Notes: generated by a model from the letters alone, not told the origin. A stretch of DNA of 64,000 nt from Pseudanabaena sp. FACHB-1998 (GCF_014696355.1 NZ_JACJQA010000003.1:1-64000), one strand, 5' to 3'; positions 27,055 to 36,339 are shown, counted from the stretch's first letter. Numbers and translations: made by a program.

Positions 27055-27507
27055 ATGTCCCAATTTTTTCAGTTTGAAGCCGATTTTGTCGCCTCCTTGC
27101 GTTGTATCCCCATGCAGGTACGCTACAAACTAGATACAGTGGGCATCAAACTCAAGCTGAACCATTGGCATAGTTTCTCCATTGAGGAGAGAAAAAATTT
27201 GGTAGAGAGACCCTGCAATACCGCCGAGGAAATTAAAAATTATCGCGAACATTTGCGATCGCTCGTTTTTAATCATTTCCAGACATATCCCCCTGATTTA
27301 CCCATCGAGTCAGCACCTCTATGGATGCAAATAAATTCTATTCCCCAGTCAGTCTCTGATCATGCTCAAGAATTACATCTAGCGATCGCCCTATCCCAAT
27401 GGCAAACTCTCTCATCGCTTCAACGCTTTGCCCTTATCAAGCTCAGTACCTCAAATCACGAAAACAACAATTTTCTACCTGCTTTAGAGGAATTTAATCT
27501 GAGATAG
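27055..27507 (+). CDS. narM: NarM-like nitrate reductase-associated protein
   Basis: 150 residues matching the nitrate reductase-associated (NarM) family: 'FFQFEADFVASLRCIPMQVRYKLDTVGIKLKLNHW' at the N-terminus is characteristic. In cyanobacteria NarM is needed for nitrate reductase activity, probably in maturation of NarB. Here it is 8 nt behind mutS2 and probably co-transcribed with it rather than with nir/nrt/nar genes. No NtcA box (GTA-N8-TAC) was seen nearby. The TAG stop opens the left arm of a 24-bp perfect hairpin. Confidence 0.75.
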   Translation: MSQFFQFEADFVASLRCIPMQVRYKLDTVGIKLKLNHWHSFSIEERKNLVERPCNTAEEIKNYREHLRSLVFNHFQTYPPDLPIESAPLWMQINSIPQSVSDHAQELHLAIALSQWQTLSSLQRFALIKLSTSNHENNNFLPALEEFNLR

Positions 27508-27555
27508 AACCAAAAAGCTAAAAATGGCTACGCCATTTTTAGCTTTTTGGTTCTA
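27505..27555. terminator. Terminator hairpin containing narM stop codon, apex GC-TAC-GC
   Basis: 24-bp perfect stem 27505-27528 / 27532-27555. It begins exactly on the TAG stop, with A-rich left and T-rich right arms. Confidence 0.9.
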
Positions 27556-27559
27556 TTAA

Positions 27560-27664
27560 CTCCAGAAGCGAGGGACGGCGCACTCGCTTCTTAGGTTTTG
27601 TGTTTTAACAACCCAAAAAATAAATAGAGTCGGTGCAAAGCACCGCCTCTATTTATTTTTTGGG
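27560..27664. terminator. Decayed MITE A hairpin and terminator of the OmpR-type regulator
   Basis: 27563-27591 keeps AGAAGCGAG / CTCGCTTCT from a MITE A core. A 25-bp stem with one mismatch (27612-27636 / 27640-27664, apex GC-AAA-GC) sits directly before the convergent regulator's stop at 27668. Confidence 0.75.
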
Positions 27665-27667
27665 ATC

Positions 27668-28345
27668 TTATGAGAGTTGACTTAGACGATAGCCAACACC
27701 ATGAATAGTCTCAATCAAGTTGTGAGGAGCGCCAGCACCCTTCAACTTATTTCGCAGACTCTTAATAGTCGCATTAATCGTATCTTCCCTAGGTGGATCA
27801 GTAAGTGACCACACATGTTCGACAATCGTAATGCGCTTCAAGACTTGACGACCGTGATGGAGCAACAACTCTAAAATGTTGTACTCCTTGGGAGTCAAAT
27901 GCACTGATTGACCTGTATAGGAAACCTCGTGCATTCCGGGATCGAGTTGTAGTTCCCCCCAACGCAGAACAGTGGGTTCGGCAATTTGGGCGCGACGCGA
28001 TAAAGCACGAATTCGAGCCATCAACTCAGGAGGATCGATGGGCTTAACGACATAATCATCAGCACCCGCATCTAAGCCCTGAACCTTGTCAGAACTCATA
28101 TCGAGCGCAGTCACCATCAAAATCGGAACATTGTTACCGTGGGCGCGTAAACGACGACATAGGTTAATGCCGTCTAGCTTAGGCAACATGACATCTAGCA
28201 GAATGAGGTTGTAATCGTCAGCTTGAGATTTCTCCCAGCCTTCCTCCCCATCTCTGGCGATATCTACAACACAGTGCTGACCAGTTAGAATTTCGGCTAA
28301 CGTATCAGCTAAATTGGCATCATCTTCTACAAGGAGAATTCTCAT
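27668..28345 (-). CDS. OmpR/PhoB-type response regulator
   Basis: About 225 residues from the ATG at 28345 (MRILLVEDD); a TTG 12 nt upstream is less likely. The receiver domain has 'VEDD', phospho-acceptor Asp in 'LILLDVMLP' and the conserved Lys in 'DDYVVKPID'. The C-terminal winged helix (about 125-225) includes 'HLTPKEYNILELLLHHGRQVLKR', 'VWSLTDPPREDTINATIKSLRNKLK' and 'IETIHGVGYRL'. It is an orphan with no adjacent histidine kinase. The sequence resembles ManR-like cyanobacterial regulators, but I cannot fix the subfamily. Confidence 0.92.
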   Translation of the reverse strand: MRILLVEDDANLADTLAEILTGQHCVVDIARDGEEGWEKSQADDYNLILLDVMLPKLDGINLCRRLRAHGNNVPILMVTALDMSSDKVQGLDAGADDYVVKPIDPPELMARIRALSRRAQIAEPTVLRWGELQLDPGMHEVSYTGQSVHLTPKEYNILELLLHHGRQVLKRITIVEHVWSLTDPPREDTINATIKSLRNKLKGAGAPHNLIETIHGVGYRLSQLS

Positions 28346-28690
28346 TGGATCGAACAAGTCTTAATTATTTTAAGCTTCGACAGGTAAGTGATTACTATGT
28401 TAGCAGATGTGGTTTCAGGTCTATGAAGAATATAAGTTTTTCAAACTTTGCCAACATATTTTTTTGCCTGTTTCCTTGAATTATATATAAAATATAGAAG
28501 ATTTTTTCGTGTATCAAAAGTTTTAAGCAAAGAAGCTACTCCCTAAAACCCAGAGATTAGTGGTGCGGCGCTTCGCACCGCACCACTAATCTCTGGGTGG
28601 GCTCCGTGTTATTTCCTTGATTTAGGTGACGCTGGTATCGTTGCTGAGTTAAATTGGGTCAGGAAAGAGTTAAAAAATCTTTGTTAAAAA
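28346..28690. repeat. Divergent promoter region with hairpin, apex GC-TTC-GC
   Basis: A 345-nt gap between the regulator and hemL. It contains a 24-bp stem with one mismatch (28548-28571 / 28575-28598, core GTGCGGCGC-TTC-GCACCGCAC). Both flanking genes point away from it, so this one is not a terminator of either. Confidence 0.75.
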
Positions 28691-30001
28691 ATGATCGCCA
28701 ATTTATCTACCTTTAAAACAACCGCTTCCCAAGAAATTTTTGCCAAAGCCAAAGACCTAATGCCGGGCGGTGTAAGCTCGCCAGTACGGGCTTTTAAGTC
28801 AGTGGGTGGTGAGCCAATCGTATTCGATCGCGTTAGTGGTGCTTATGCATGGGATATCGATGGCAACAAATACATCGATTACATCGGCTCATGGGGACCT
28901 GCGATCGTTGGACATTCTCACCCAGAAGTCATAGAAGCATTACATAAGGCTCTAGAAAAAGGCACCAGCTTTGGTGCTCCCTGCGTTCTAGAAAATCAAC
29001 TTGCCGAAATGGTAATTGAAGCAGTACCTAGCGTAGAAATGGTGCGCTTTGTTAACTCTGGCACTGAAGCCTGTATGTCAGTACTACGCTTGATGAGAGC
29101 CTTCACTGGACGTGACAAAATCATCAAGTTTGAAGGGTGCTATCACGGTCACGCGGATATGTTTCTAGTTAAAGCTGGATCAGGTGTGGCAACTCTGGGT
29201 TTACCCGATTCTCCGGGTGTACCTAAATCCACTACAGCCAATACCCTTACTGCTCCCTATAACGATCTCGAAGCCGTTAAAGCCCTATTTGCTGAAAATC
29301 CTGATCAAATTTCTGGCGTAATCATTGAGCCTGTGGTCGGTAATGCGGGTTGCATCGTGCCAAAGGATGGCTTTTTGCAAGGTTTGAAGGATCTTTGTCA
29401 TGCCAATGGCGCTTTACTGGTATTTGATGAAGTCATGACAGGTTTCCGTTTGTCCTACGGTGGCGCACAGGCTCGCTTTGGGATCACTCCTGACTTGACG
29501 ACCATGGGTAAAGTGATCGGTGGTGGCTTGCCCGTGGGTGCATACGGTGGACGCAAAGATATTATGTCGATGGTGGCTCCCGCAGGTCCGATGTATCAGG
29601 CTGGCACTTTATCGGGTAATCCTTTAGCCATGACCGCAGGAATTAAAACTTTAGAAATCCTCAAGCGTGCTGGTTCCTATGATTACCTAGAGCAGATCAC
29701 CAAGAAATTGGCTGATGGGATGTTGGCGATCGCCCATGAAACTGGTCATGCGGCTACAGGTAATCTCGTGGGCGCAATGTTTGGGATGTTTTTTACCAGC
29801 CAGCAAGTCTATGACTACGAAGATGCTAAAACTAGCGACACTCAAAAGTTTGCTAAATTCCATCGCGGTATGTTGGAGCATGGGGTGTATCTTGCGCCTT
29901 CACAGTTTGAGGCTGGGTTTACCTCGTTAGCTCACACCGATGCGGATGTTGCCGCAACTTTAGAAGCAGCCCGCGCAGTCTTATCTCAAATCCCTGCTTA
30001 G
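28691..30001 (+). CDS. hemL: Glutamate-1-semialdehyde 2,1-aminomutase
   Basis: Converts glutamate 1-semialdehyde to 5-aminolevulinate, the first committed tetrapyrrole precursor for chlorophyll, haem and bilins. 436 residues, a PLP-dependent class III aminotransferase fold. Visible motifs are '[18 protein letters not shown]', '[18 protein letters not shown]' (phosphate binding), 'GCYHGHAD', '[11 protein letters not shown]' and the PLP lysine in '[17 protein letters not shown]' (about 275). It is monocistronic; a MITE A copy begins 12 nt after the stop. Confidence 0.97.
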   Translation: MIANLSTFKTTASQEIFAKAKDLMPGGVSSPVRAFKSVGGEPIVFDRVSGAYAWDIDGNKYIDYIGSWGPAIVGHSHPEVIEALHKALEKGTSFGAPCVLENQLAEMVIEAVPSVEMVRFVNSGTEACMSVLRLMRAFTGRDKIIKFEGCYHGHADMFLVKAGSGVATLGLPDSPGVPKSTTANTLTAPYNDLEAVKALFAENPDQISGVIIEPVVGNAGCIVPKDGFLQGLKDLCHANGALLVFDEVMTGFRLSYGGAQARFGITPDLTTMGKVIGGGLPVGAYGGRKDIMSMVAPAGPMYQAGTLSGNPLAMTAGIKTLEILKRAGSYDYLEQITKKLADGMLAIAHETGHAATGNLVGAMFGMFFTSQQVYDYEDAKTSDTQKFAKFHRGMLEHGVYLAPSQFEAGFTSLAHTDADVAATLEAARAVLSQIPA

Positions 30002-30012
30002 GAATGAAAATT

Positions 30013-30126
30013 TATAGCTGTTGCCATTCTTTTTAGGACACAAAGCTAGAAGCGAGTGGCGGCGCGATGCGCCGCCACTCGCTTCTGGGGCTTTGATTTG
30101 TCATAATGGAAGTGACCACAGCTATA
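30013..30126. mobile_element. MITE family A copy (114 bp), apex GC-GAT-GC
   Basis: Starts TATAGCTGTTGCCATTCTTT and ends (reversed) TATAGCTGTGGTCACTTCCA. The internal hairpin AGAAGCGAGTGGCGGCGC-GAT-... is perfect. It lies between hemL and the coiled-coil gene. Confidence 0.8.
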
Positions 30127-30134
30127 TTAAACCT

Positions 30135-30175
30135 ATAAATTGTTGGGACGGACTTCGCTCGTCCCAACAATTTAT
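30135..30175. terminator. Hairpin downstream of hemL
   Basis: 16-bp perfect stem ATAAATTGTTGGGACG / CGTCCCAACAATTTAT with a 9-nt loop, directly after the MITE. The rest of the gap to 30353 shows nothing recognisable. Confidence 0.6.
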
Positions 30176-30353
30176 GGGTAGTTCGGTTACAGCTTTCACA
30201 GAAATTCATTTACAATATCTACTAATCTTTCTAGGTCTACATAACGAACCATTACTTACTTTAGTTACGTTATGTAAAGCAAATGAACCATAATCACGTT
30301 CAATTCGTCTTCCTAGAATGTCGAAGCATTGAACTTTCCCCTACAAAAATCCG

Positions 30354-30983
30354 ATGCTGACAGACAACTCCACTGCTAGTACTAAATCTATTAATAATGG
30401 TAGTTATGGAAGCCCACAAGCTCCTTTACCAAAATCTGACTATTACATGAGCTTACACAAAGAGCTAGATCACCTCGAAGAGATGGTTCTCGAAAGTGGT
30501 CCTCGGGTAATGGGACATACGGTCATTGATGAAGAAAAGTTATGTCAGCAAATCGATCGCGTAAGATTTTCTGTGCCAGAGTCGATCGCTAAAGCCGAAG
30601 AGATCTTGATCTATAAGCAAGACCTCATTGCCGAGGCGCAGCAATATGCTGAAGATTTAATCAAGGCTGCGGAGTTACGGGCTAGCCAGTTATTAGAAGA
30701 GTCCTTAATCATTCGACAGGCGGAGCAAGAAGCCGATCAAATTCGACGGGAACTCCAAGAGGAATGTGATCAGATGCGATCGCAGACCTTGAATGAAGTT
30801 AACCAGATGCGAAGACAGGCTCAAAAAGACCTTGATAATTTGCATCAGAGGGTGACTACTGAGGTGCAGGATATGCAACGTGGGGCTGACGAATATAGCG
30901 ATCGCGTACTAGGTAATCTGGAATCCCAGTTAATCGACATGATCAAAATTGTCCAAAATGGGCGAAAGGAATTACGCCTCTAA
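30354..30983 (+). CDS. Coiled-coil protein, DivIVA / ATP-synthase-b-like
   Basis: 209 residues. After a disordered N-terminus, 'YYMSLHKELDHLEEMVLESGPRVMGHTVIDEEKLCQQIDRVRFSVPESIAKAEEIL' leads to a continuous Glu/Gln/Arg-rich coiled coil (about 85-205). It is conserved in cyanobacteria and often annotated as DivIVA-like; a cell-division or scaffold role is suspected from that resemblance only. No membrane segment is seen. It is convergent with lipB across a 29-bp perfect terminator hairpin. Confidence 0.7.
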   Translation: MLTDNSTASTKSINNGSYGSPQAPLPKSDYYMSLHKELDHLEEMVLESGPRVMGHTVIDEEKLCQQIDRVRFSVPESIAKAEEILIYKQDLIAEAQQYAEDLIKAAELRASQLLEESLIIRQAEQEADQIRRELQEECDQMRSQTLNEVNQMRRQAQKDLDNLHQRVTTEVQDMQRGADEYSDRVLGNLESQLIDMIKIVQNGRKELRL

Positions 30984-30984
30984 A

Positions 30985-31045
30985 TTAATTCTTTGCCCAA
31001 AAAAGGGAGTTGCTAAGCAACTCCCTTTTTTGGGCAAAGAATTAA
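30985..31045. terminator. Bidirectional terminator, 29-bp perfect stem, apex GC-TAA-GC
   Basis: 30985-31013 pairs perfectly with 31017-31045, the longest perfect stem in the window. It lies between the coiled-coil gene and lipB and overlaps the lipB stop region (31042-31045). Confidence 0.92.
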
Positions 31046-31737
31046 AGGTCAGGGGTTGTTAAAGAAGTAATAAATTGCATTTCCAAATTAAATGTTTCCG
31101 CGAAGGTTTGGGCGATCGCCTTTTTTACCTCTACAAAATCCACATTAGATACAAATTGATTGAGATTACAAACTTGGCAATCGGTGATTCCGCAGGGAAC
31201 AATGCGATTAAATCCTGTTAAGTCCATATTTATATTAAGCGCAAAGCCATGCATTGTAATCCATTGACTTACTTTAATTCCAACTTGCGCGATCTTTTGT
31301 ACTTGACCAGCATTATCAATCCACACACCCGTTAAGCCTTGAATACGCTGCGAAGGCACACCAAATTTTGCTAAGACTTGAATAATTACTTCTTCTAATT
31401 GGCGCAAGTACCAATGCAGATCGCGTTGATGGTGATCCAAATTCAAAATAGGATAAGCGATAAGCTGCCCGATCGCATGGTGCGTAACTTCACCACCTCT
31501 CTCAATGCGATGACATTCAATCTGAGGATCATCGAGATTGAATTTAAGAAATTCTAAACTTGAACCTTGACCAAGGGTATAAACCGCAGGATGTTCCATC
31601 AGCAATAGCACATCAGCTAAATCCTTGCCTTCCCGTCTGGCTTGTTTGCGCTCCCCTACTAGCTCTTTTTGCCATTGCCATGCGGTTAGATAGGGAATAG
31701 GGCGATCGCCTTGATAGAGCAAACAAGTTCGGCGCAT
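31042..31737 (-). CDS. lipB: Octanoyl-[ACP]:protein N-octanoyltransferase
   Basis: Moves octanoate from acyl carrier protein to lipoyl domains, the first step of lipoate assembly. 231 residues. The binding segment 'RGGEVTHHAIGQLIAYPILNL' is present, with Ile where most family members have Pro. The catalytic Lys is in 'KIAQVGIKVSQWITMHGFALN' and the catalytic Cys in 'RIVPCGITD'. Its last bases lie in the right arm of the terminator it shares with the coiled-coil gene. A 24-bp stem hairpin sits 10 nt upstream of its start. Confidence 0.95.
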   Translation of the reverse strand: MRRTCLLYQGDRPIPYLTAWQWQKELVGERKQARREGKDLADVLLLMEHPAVYTLGQGSSLEFLKFNLDDPQIECHRIERGGEVTHHAIGQLIAYPILNLDHHQRDLHWYLRQLEEVIIQVLAKFGVPSQRIQGLTGVWIDNAGQVQKIAQVGIKVSQWITMHGFALNINMDLTGFNRIVPCGITDCQVCNLNQFVSNVDFVEVKKAIAQTFAETFNLEMQFITSLTTPDL

Positions 31738-31746
31738 AGAAAAGTC

Positions 31747-31799
31747 CTATATAACAATAAGAAAAGCGCCATGATGGCGCTTTTCTTATTGTTATATAG
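31747..31799. repeat. 24-bp perfect hairpin upstream of lipB
   Basis: 31747-31770 pairs perfectly with 31776-31799 around loop ATGAT, an exception to the three-base rule. The end of the right arm, TATATAGC, runs into a MITE-like TATAGCAATGCAAG end. Confidence 0.8.
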
Positions 31800-31830
31800 C
31801 AATGCAAGTTTTGCTTAGCACCATCTCAAG

Positions 31831-31907
31831 ATTTTTCAAAAGAAGAAATGGCTACGCCATTTCTTCTTTTGAAAAATATCAAAGAGGCTCGCTTAGCGAG
31901 TCTCTTT
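31831..31907. terminator. Two hairpins at the 3' end of the FecR gene
   Basis: 22-bp perfect stem with apex GC-TAC-GC (31831-31852 / 31856-31877), then a 12-bp stem with one mismatch and apex GC-TTA-GC (31881-31892 / 31896-31907), 6 nt before the FecR stop. Confidence 0.85.
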
Positions 31908-31913
31908 GAGGAT

Positions 31914-32951
31914 CTAGAACGGGAATCTAGGTAAACTTGGGATAGGAATGTTCGGTGTAGGAATTCCGGGAATGGAAATAGGGAAATTTACTCCAGGAAA
32001 AAGTCCTTCAAACACTGACCTGACTTTATCTAAGCCAGGAATCTGATTAGTGAATCCTTGGAATAAATCTCCTTGCAATAAGGTAATAAACTCATTTTGT
32101 GTCAGTTGCTGGATAATTCCTAAAGCACCTCTAGGATCAACTTCTACCTTTTCTCCAGCCTTTAAAACTACTTCGTCAGGTTGGGTCGGTTTAGAACTAT
32201 CCTCCACCTTGAGAATAGGTTTATCACTTGTAGGTGAAGCATTGAGAGGCTCTAGGGGACGAGCTTTTTGAGGATTATCTTGAGGCAAATTGATCTGCGT
32301 ATTATTATTACTGGGGATAGTAGTAAATTGCTTAGTCTTAGGGGAAGTTATAGAAGTACTAGGCTTTGTGGGGGAATTCGTGGACGGTGGCGTTGGTTTA
32401 GCTGTAGGTTTAGTTTGAGTCGGTTTCTCCGATTCATCATCACTATCAACTAGAGGAGTAGCATTACGTTTAACCACAACTTCTCCCTCTAACACCTTGA
32501 CCTGTTGATTACCTGACTCATCAACTTCTAGTAAATAGGTCGTACCTCTAACTCCAGTCGTAATACCCGACGAACAGGCATTAACCGCACCGTTAATTAA
32601 AATCGTTCCGCGCCGTAGATTGGCACATTGCCCAATTTTTAGCACTGAATTAGCGGATAATCTTGCCACAGCCCCCGTGTTAAACAATAAGGCTGTGCGT
32701 GAGTTACCAGTGCGGACTTGCTGTGACTGTCGAGCCACATCGCTAACCGAGGCTCGTCTATTTTGGATAAATACCTGATTACCATCAAGGATTTCCTGCA
32801 CCGTAGCTTGAGAGGCTTGGGCAGATACAGGAGCAATTTGTGGGGCTGCTAAAGCAAAAATGCATAAACCTGTAAAGAAAAAGGCAAGTCGCTTTTGTTG
32901 GTGAGGTAATCTCATTCTAAGAAAATTCTTTAAAAAGTCCCATGAAAACAT
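31914..32951 (-). CDS. FecR-domain secreted protein
   Basis: About 345 residues from the ATG at 32951; a TTG 18 nt upstream is also in frame, but GGGAG lies about 11 nt before the ATG. A signal peptide 'LAFFFTGLCIFALAAPQIAPVSAQA' is followed by a FecR domain (about 60-170, 'QQVRTGNSRTALLFNTGAVARLSANSVLKIG', 'ITTGVRGTTYLLEVDESGNQQVKVLEGEVVVKR'). Then comes a long Pro/Thr/Ser linker and a C-terminal Pro-rich stretch. FecR domains in cyanobacteria occur in many exported proteins of unknown function. No sigma factor or TonB receptor is adjacent. Confidence 0.85.
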   Translation of the reverse strand: MFSWDFLKNFLRMRLPHQQKRLAFFFTGLCIFALAAPQIAPVSAQASQATVQEILDGNQVFIQNRRASVSDVARQSQQVRTGNSRTALLFNTGAVARLSANSVLKIGQCANLRRGTILINGAVNACSSGITTGVRGTTYLLEVDESGNQQVKVLEGEVVVKRNATPLVDSDDESEKPTQTKPTAKPTPPSTNSPTKPSTSITSPKTKQFTTIPSNNNTQINLPQDNPQKARPLEPLNASPTSDKPILKVEDSSKPTQPDEVVLKAGEKVEVDPRGALGIIQQLTQNEFITLLQGDLFQGFTNQIPGLDKVRSVFEGLFPGVNFPISIPGIPTPNIPIPSLPRFPF

Positions 32952-33054
32952 GTTTAATTGGTCTCCCAAGTATTGTACAAATGAGTTTTTCGCAACACTG
33001 ACTCGTAAAGCCTCTTAGTTCACTCCGATCGCTAATCGCCAAGACAGCTCCATC

Positions 33055-33846
33055 ATGCAAAAGGTTTCTTCAACATCCAAGGCGATCGCCAGTAATGTGG
33101 CGATCGCTACAGAGCAAATTAGTTATCAAACTAAATTTCGCACACTTTTGACAAATATTTCAGTAGCGATCGCCCAAGGTAGCAAAACTGCACTAATTGG
33201 CGCAACGGGTTCAGGAAAAACAACCTTTTTGCGCTTGCTCAATCGTTTAACCGATCCATCGGTTGGGACTATTTTACTGAATGGTAAAAATATTCAAGAA
33301 ATCCCCATTCAAACTTTGCGGCGAAGAGTAATGCTGGTTCCACAGGAACCGAGCTTATTAGGAATGACTGTTAATGAGGCGATCGCCTATCCGCTCAAGC
33401 TCCAAAATTTGCCCCAGAGCGAAATTGGGGCGCGATCGCAAAAATGGATCGACAAATTACAAATTGATCGCAAATTATTAAACCGCTCCGAGCTAGAGCT
33501 GTCTCTTGGTCAGAGACAATGGATGGCGATCGCCAGAGCTTTAACTATGGAATCAGAGGTACTTTTACTAGATGAACCGACTTCAGCATTAGATCGAGGC
33601 TTAGCGCATTTATTGTTAGATACCCTAACCGAGCTAACTCAATTACCTAAGCCTGTAACCGTAGTCATGATTAACCATCAACTTGATTTACTCCAAGCAT
33701 GGTGCGATCGCCTAATTTGTCTGCATAAAGGGGAATTAGTTCAAGATACGGAGGCAAGTCTCACTAATTGGTCAGAGATTGATAATTTATTGAGACGCGA
33801 TACAAGTTCAAGTCAAAACGCGGAAATAGAAGATGACTGGGATTAA
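33055..33846 (+). CDS. ABC transporter ATP-binding protein, orphan
   Basis: 263 residues with Walker A 'GATGSGKTT' (about 50), Q-loop 'LVPQEPSLLG', signature 'LSLGQRQWMAIARAL' (LSGGQ variant) and Walker B 'EVLLLDEPTSALD'. The overall type resembles FetA/PstB-like importers or exporters with short substrates. No permease or binding protein lies beside it, so substrate and direction cannot be told. The C-terminal 20 residues are acidic. It is convergent with the GGDEF regulator with only 8 nt between stops and no visible terminator hairpin. Confidence 0.88.
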   Translation: MQKVSSTSKAIASNVAIATEQISYQTKFRTLLTNISVAIAQGSKTALIGATGSGKTTFLRLLNRLTDPSVGTILLNGKNIQEIPIQTLRRRVMLVPQEPSLLGMTVNEAIAYPLKLQNLPQSEIGARSQKWIDKLQIDRKLLNRSELELSLGQRQWMAIARALTMESEVLLLDEPTSALDRGLAHLLLDTLTELTQLPKPVTVVMINHQLDLLQAWCDRLICLHKGELVQDTEASLTNWSEIDNLLRRDTSSSQNAEIEDDWD

Positions 33847-33854
33847 TTCTAGAG

Positions 33855-34862
33855 TTACCCAATCCTGTAGGTTTGATTTCTTCCCAATTCCTTAGCTCGA
33901 TACAAAGCATAATCCGCCGCCGTTAATAATACCGCAGGTTGAGAATCGGTCTTAGGAATTAAAGAAGTCAAGCCCATACTCAAAGTTACACAATCACTAA
34001 CTGCCGAATCCTCATGGGGCAGAGCCAACTCGCACAGCTTGTCGCGAATTAAATCAGCTATGGACATAGCGCCTTCAATATCAGTGTTTGGCAAAACCAA
34101 CACAAACTCCTCTCCACCATAACGAGCCGCCAAGTCCGCAGGTCGGCGCACCGATTGCTTAATAATCATCGAAACCTTTCGCAGGCAATCATCTCCAGCA
34201 ATATGCCCATAGGTATCATTGTAGTTTTTGAAGAAATCAATATCGCACATGATCAACGACAAAGGCATCTGTTCCCTTGATAACCTCTGCCATTCCTGAG
34301 CCAAATATTCATCAAAGCAACGACGATTTGCCAATTGAGTCAAGCCATCCAAATTAACTAAACGTCCTAACTTCTCATTAGCTTCTTGTAAGAGGGTTTC
34401 GGCAATAATGCGATTGCGAATTTCTTGAGTGAGAAGTTCGTTTTGTTCCTGTAGCTGTCTTTGTAATCTCCGCAAAGTCAATTGATTCTCGATTCTGGCT
34501 AATACCTCAGCAATCTGAAAAGGCTTAGTAATATAGTCCACACCACCGACCGAAAAAGCCTGTACCTTATCTAAAACTTCATCACGGGCGCTAATAAAAA
34601 TCACGGGAATGTCGCGAGTAAGCTCATTTGACTTAAGATGCTGGCATACCTGAAACCCATTCATATTAGGCATATTGATATCCAATAAAACCAATTCAGG
34701 TAGATCTTTTTCTAAGGTCAATAACGCACTAGAACCATCATTTACACCACGCGCTTCATATCCCTTTCGCGTCAGCATAGTTAACAGCAATTGCAAGTTA
34801 GGCGGCGTATCATCTACAACTAAGATGTACTCTTTTTTGGTTACGGCTTCGAGCAGTTGCAT
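33855..34862 (-). CDS. Response regulator diguanylate cyclase (REC-GGDEF)
   Basis: 335 residues. The receiver domain (about 10-130) has 'VVDDTPPN' and the acceptor Asp in 'LVLLDINMP'. A coiled linker ('LRRLQRQLQEQNELLTQEIRNRIIAE') leads to a GGDEF domain with the active motif GGEEF (in 'ARYGGEEFVLVLP') and an RxxD inhibitory site (RPAD) just before it. It should make cyclic di-GMP under phosphorelay control with product inhibition. No kinase gene is adjacent. Confidence 0.93.
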   Translation of the reverse strand: MQLLEAVTKKEYILVVDDTPPNLQLLLTMLTRKGYEARGVNDGSSALLTLEKDLPELVLLDINMPNMNGFQVCQHLKSNELTRDIPVIFISARDEVLDKVQAFSVGGVDYITKPFQIAEVLARIENQLTLRRLQRQLQEQNELLTQEIRNRIIAETLLQEANEKLGRLVNLDGLTQLANRRCFDEYLAQEWQRLSREQMPLSLIMCDIDFFKNYNDTYGHIAGDDCLRKVSMIIKQSVRRPADLAARYGGEEFVLVLPNTDIEGAMSIADLIRDKLCELALPHEDSAVSDCVTLSMGLTSLIPKTDSQPAVLLTAADYALYRAKELGRNQTYRIG

Positions 34863-35592
34863 TTGGCTATCATCAGAACATCTTGAAAGTTTAAACGTAA
34901 TTTAAAAACATAATTTAGAAACGCAATTTTTAGATTTGCTAATTCATGGGATTTTTTTAGGATTTACTCATTCTAAAATCATGTGGTTTAGTGTTAGTAA
35001 ATTCGATTATTAATTGATGCCCAATTAAATCTAATACTTGCTTTTATTGTCACAGCAACTAAACTTTAAACTATTTTCCCATTAAAACTGTATTAAGAAT
35101 ATCTAGATTTTTCTTATTAATTTACTTGGATTCTGGATTTTTTAGGACAATAGTTTTTTAATTATGCCTAGCTACTTACGAGATAGACTTTTTAATATAT
35201 AGCAATCCTAAAGAGTCATGAGAAATAGAAGCTTATAACCAGAGGCTTAAGCCCCTTACCTATTTCACTGGTGATAATAATGCACTCCTTCAAATTATTT
35301 AATCTTACAAATAAAATGTGACTACTATATGCAGATTATGCTGCATTCTGGCGACAAGTGGTCAGAATGCATCTTGACCTAACTTTAGGCTAAGATAAAC
35401 AGCAATAATGACTATTTTCAGGGCTGTAATCAAGATAAGGTAAGACGAATACCAGCTTTCAAATATAGTTGCGGTAACGATTATCACTACTCTATTAAGC
35501 TGATGACTTAATTTGCTTGAGTACTGCTATAAATGAAATTTACATAGTTAATTTACATAGTTTTTTATGTCTTTCTATCCTCGTGTTAGCTA
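34863..35592. promoter_or_regulatory. 730-nt divergent region upstream of ccmO, MITE remnants and dyad
   Basis: Contains a reversed MITE B end (35154-35178) and a truncated MITE C copy starting TAGCAATCCTAAAGAGTCAT (35200). A 9-bp dyad TGCATTCTG / CAGAATGCA has a 12-nt spacer (35342-35371). Near the ccmO start are two perfect tandem copies of AATTTACATAGTT (35537-35562). The dyad or direct repeats could be regulator sites for the carboxysome cluster; this is inference. Confidence 0.4.
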
Positions 35593-36339
35593 ATGTCCAG
35601 TAGTACATCTCAAAGAATCGATCTCTCAGGAAGCGCTTTGGGGATGGTCTCAACTATTAGCTTTCCTGCAATCGTCGGCACTGCTGACATGATGCTCAAA
35701 TCAGCAACAGTAAGATTAGTTGGCTACGAAAAAGTCGGTAATGGCTTCTGCACAGCAATTGTGCGCGGTCAAATTACAGATGTACGGATGGCTGTGGAAG
35801 CTGGTGCTGAAACAGCTCGGGAATTTGGTCAATTAGTTTCGACCATTGTAATTCCGCGACCATATCCCAATCTAGAAGCAATTTTACCTATCAGTAATCG
35901 TCTTAGCCAACTAACCGATGGGCGTTATAGTCGCCTGAGCAATCAGGCGATCGGCTTATTAGAAACTCGCGGCTTTCCTGCCATGGTTGGCGCAGCCGAT
36001 ATGATGCTTAAATCCGCAGATGTGCATCTGGCGGGATATGAAACCATTGGTGCAGGTTTATGCACGGCGATCGTGCGCGGTAATGTCGCCGATATTGCGA
36101 TCGCGATCGAAGCAGGTATGCATGAAGCAGAAAGAATTGGCGAGTTTCACACCCTGATGATTATTCCTCGCCCTCTTGAGGATCTTGAGGAGACCTTGCC
36201 AACTTCCGATTATTGGATTGAGACTCCGATTCCTGTAAATATCCCCATGGCGGCGCTCCAACAACAAGAAAGAGAATTAATTCAACTGCCTAACCTCGAA
36301 ATCGCCGAAGTAGAAACTATTTCCATAGGCGATCGCTAG
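35593..36339 (+). CDS. ccmO: Carboxysome shell protein CcmO (tandem BMC domains)
   Basis: 248 residues with two bacterial microcompartment domains (about 16-100 and 116-205). Each has the pattern 'FPAIVGTADMMLKSATVRLVGYEKVGNGFCTAIVRG' / 'FPAMVGAADMMLKSADVHLAGYETIGAGLCTAIVRG', which forms a pseudo-trimeric shell tile. CcmO is thought to occupy edges or special positions in the beta-carboxysome shell. Here it is first in the cluster, 462 nt ahead of the first ccmK; in many beta-cyanobacteria ccmO is last or elsewhere. The C-terminal 40 residues after BMC2 are an extension. Confidence 0.93.
   Translation: MSSSTSQRIDLSGSALGMVSTISFPAIVGTADMMLKSATVRLVGYEKVGNGFCTAIVRGQITDVRMAVEAGAETAREFGQLVSTIVIPRPYPNLEAILPISNRLSQLTDGRYSRLSNQAIGLLETRGFPAMVGAADMMLKSADVHLAGYETIGAGLCTAIVRGNVADIAIAIEAGMHEAERIGEFHTLMIIPRPLEDLEETLPTSDYWIETPIPVNIPMAALQQQERELIQLPNLEIAEVETISIGDR

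Noticed and set aside
30021-30293. 90-residue reading frame after hemL
   Set aside because: It reads through a MITE A copy and its hairpin and has no ribosome site.
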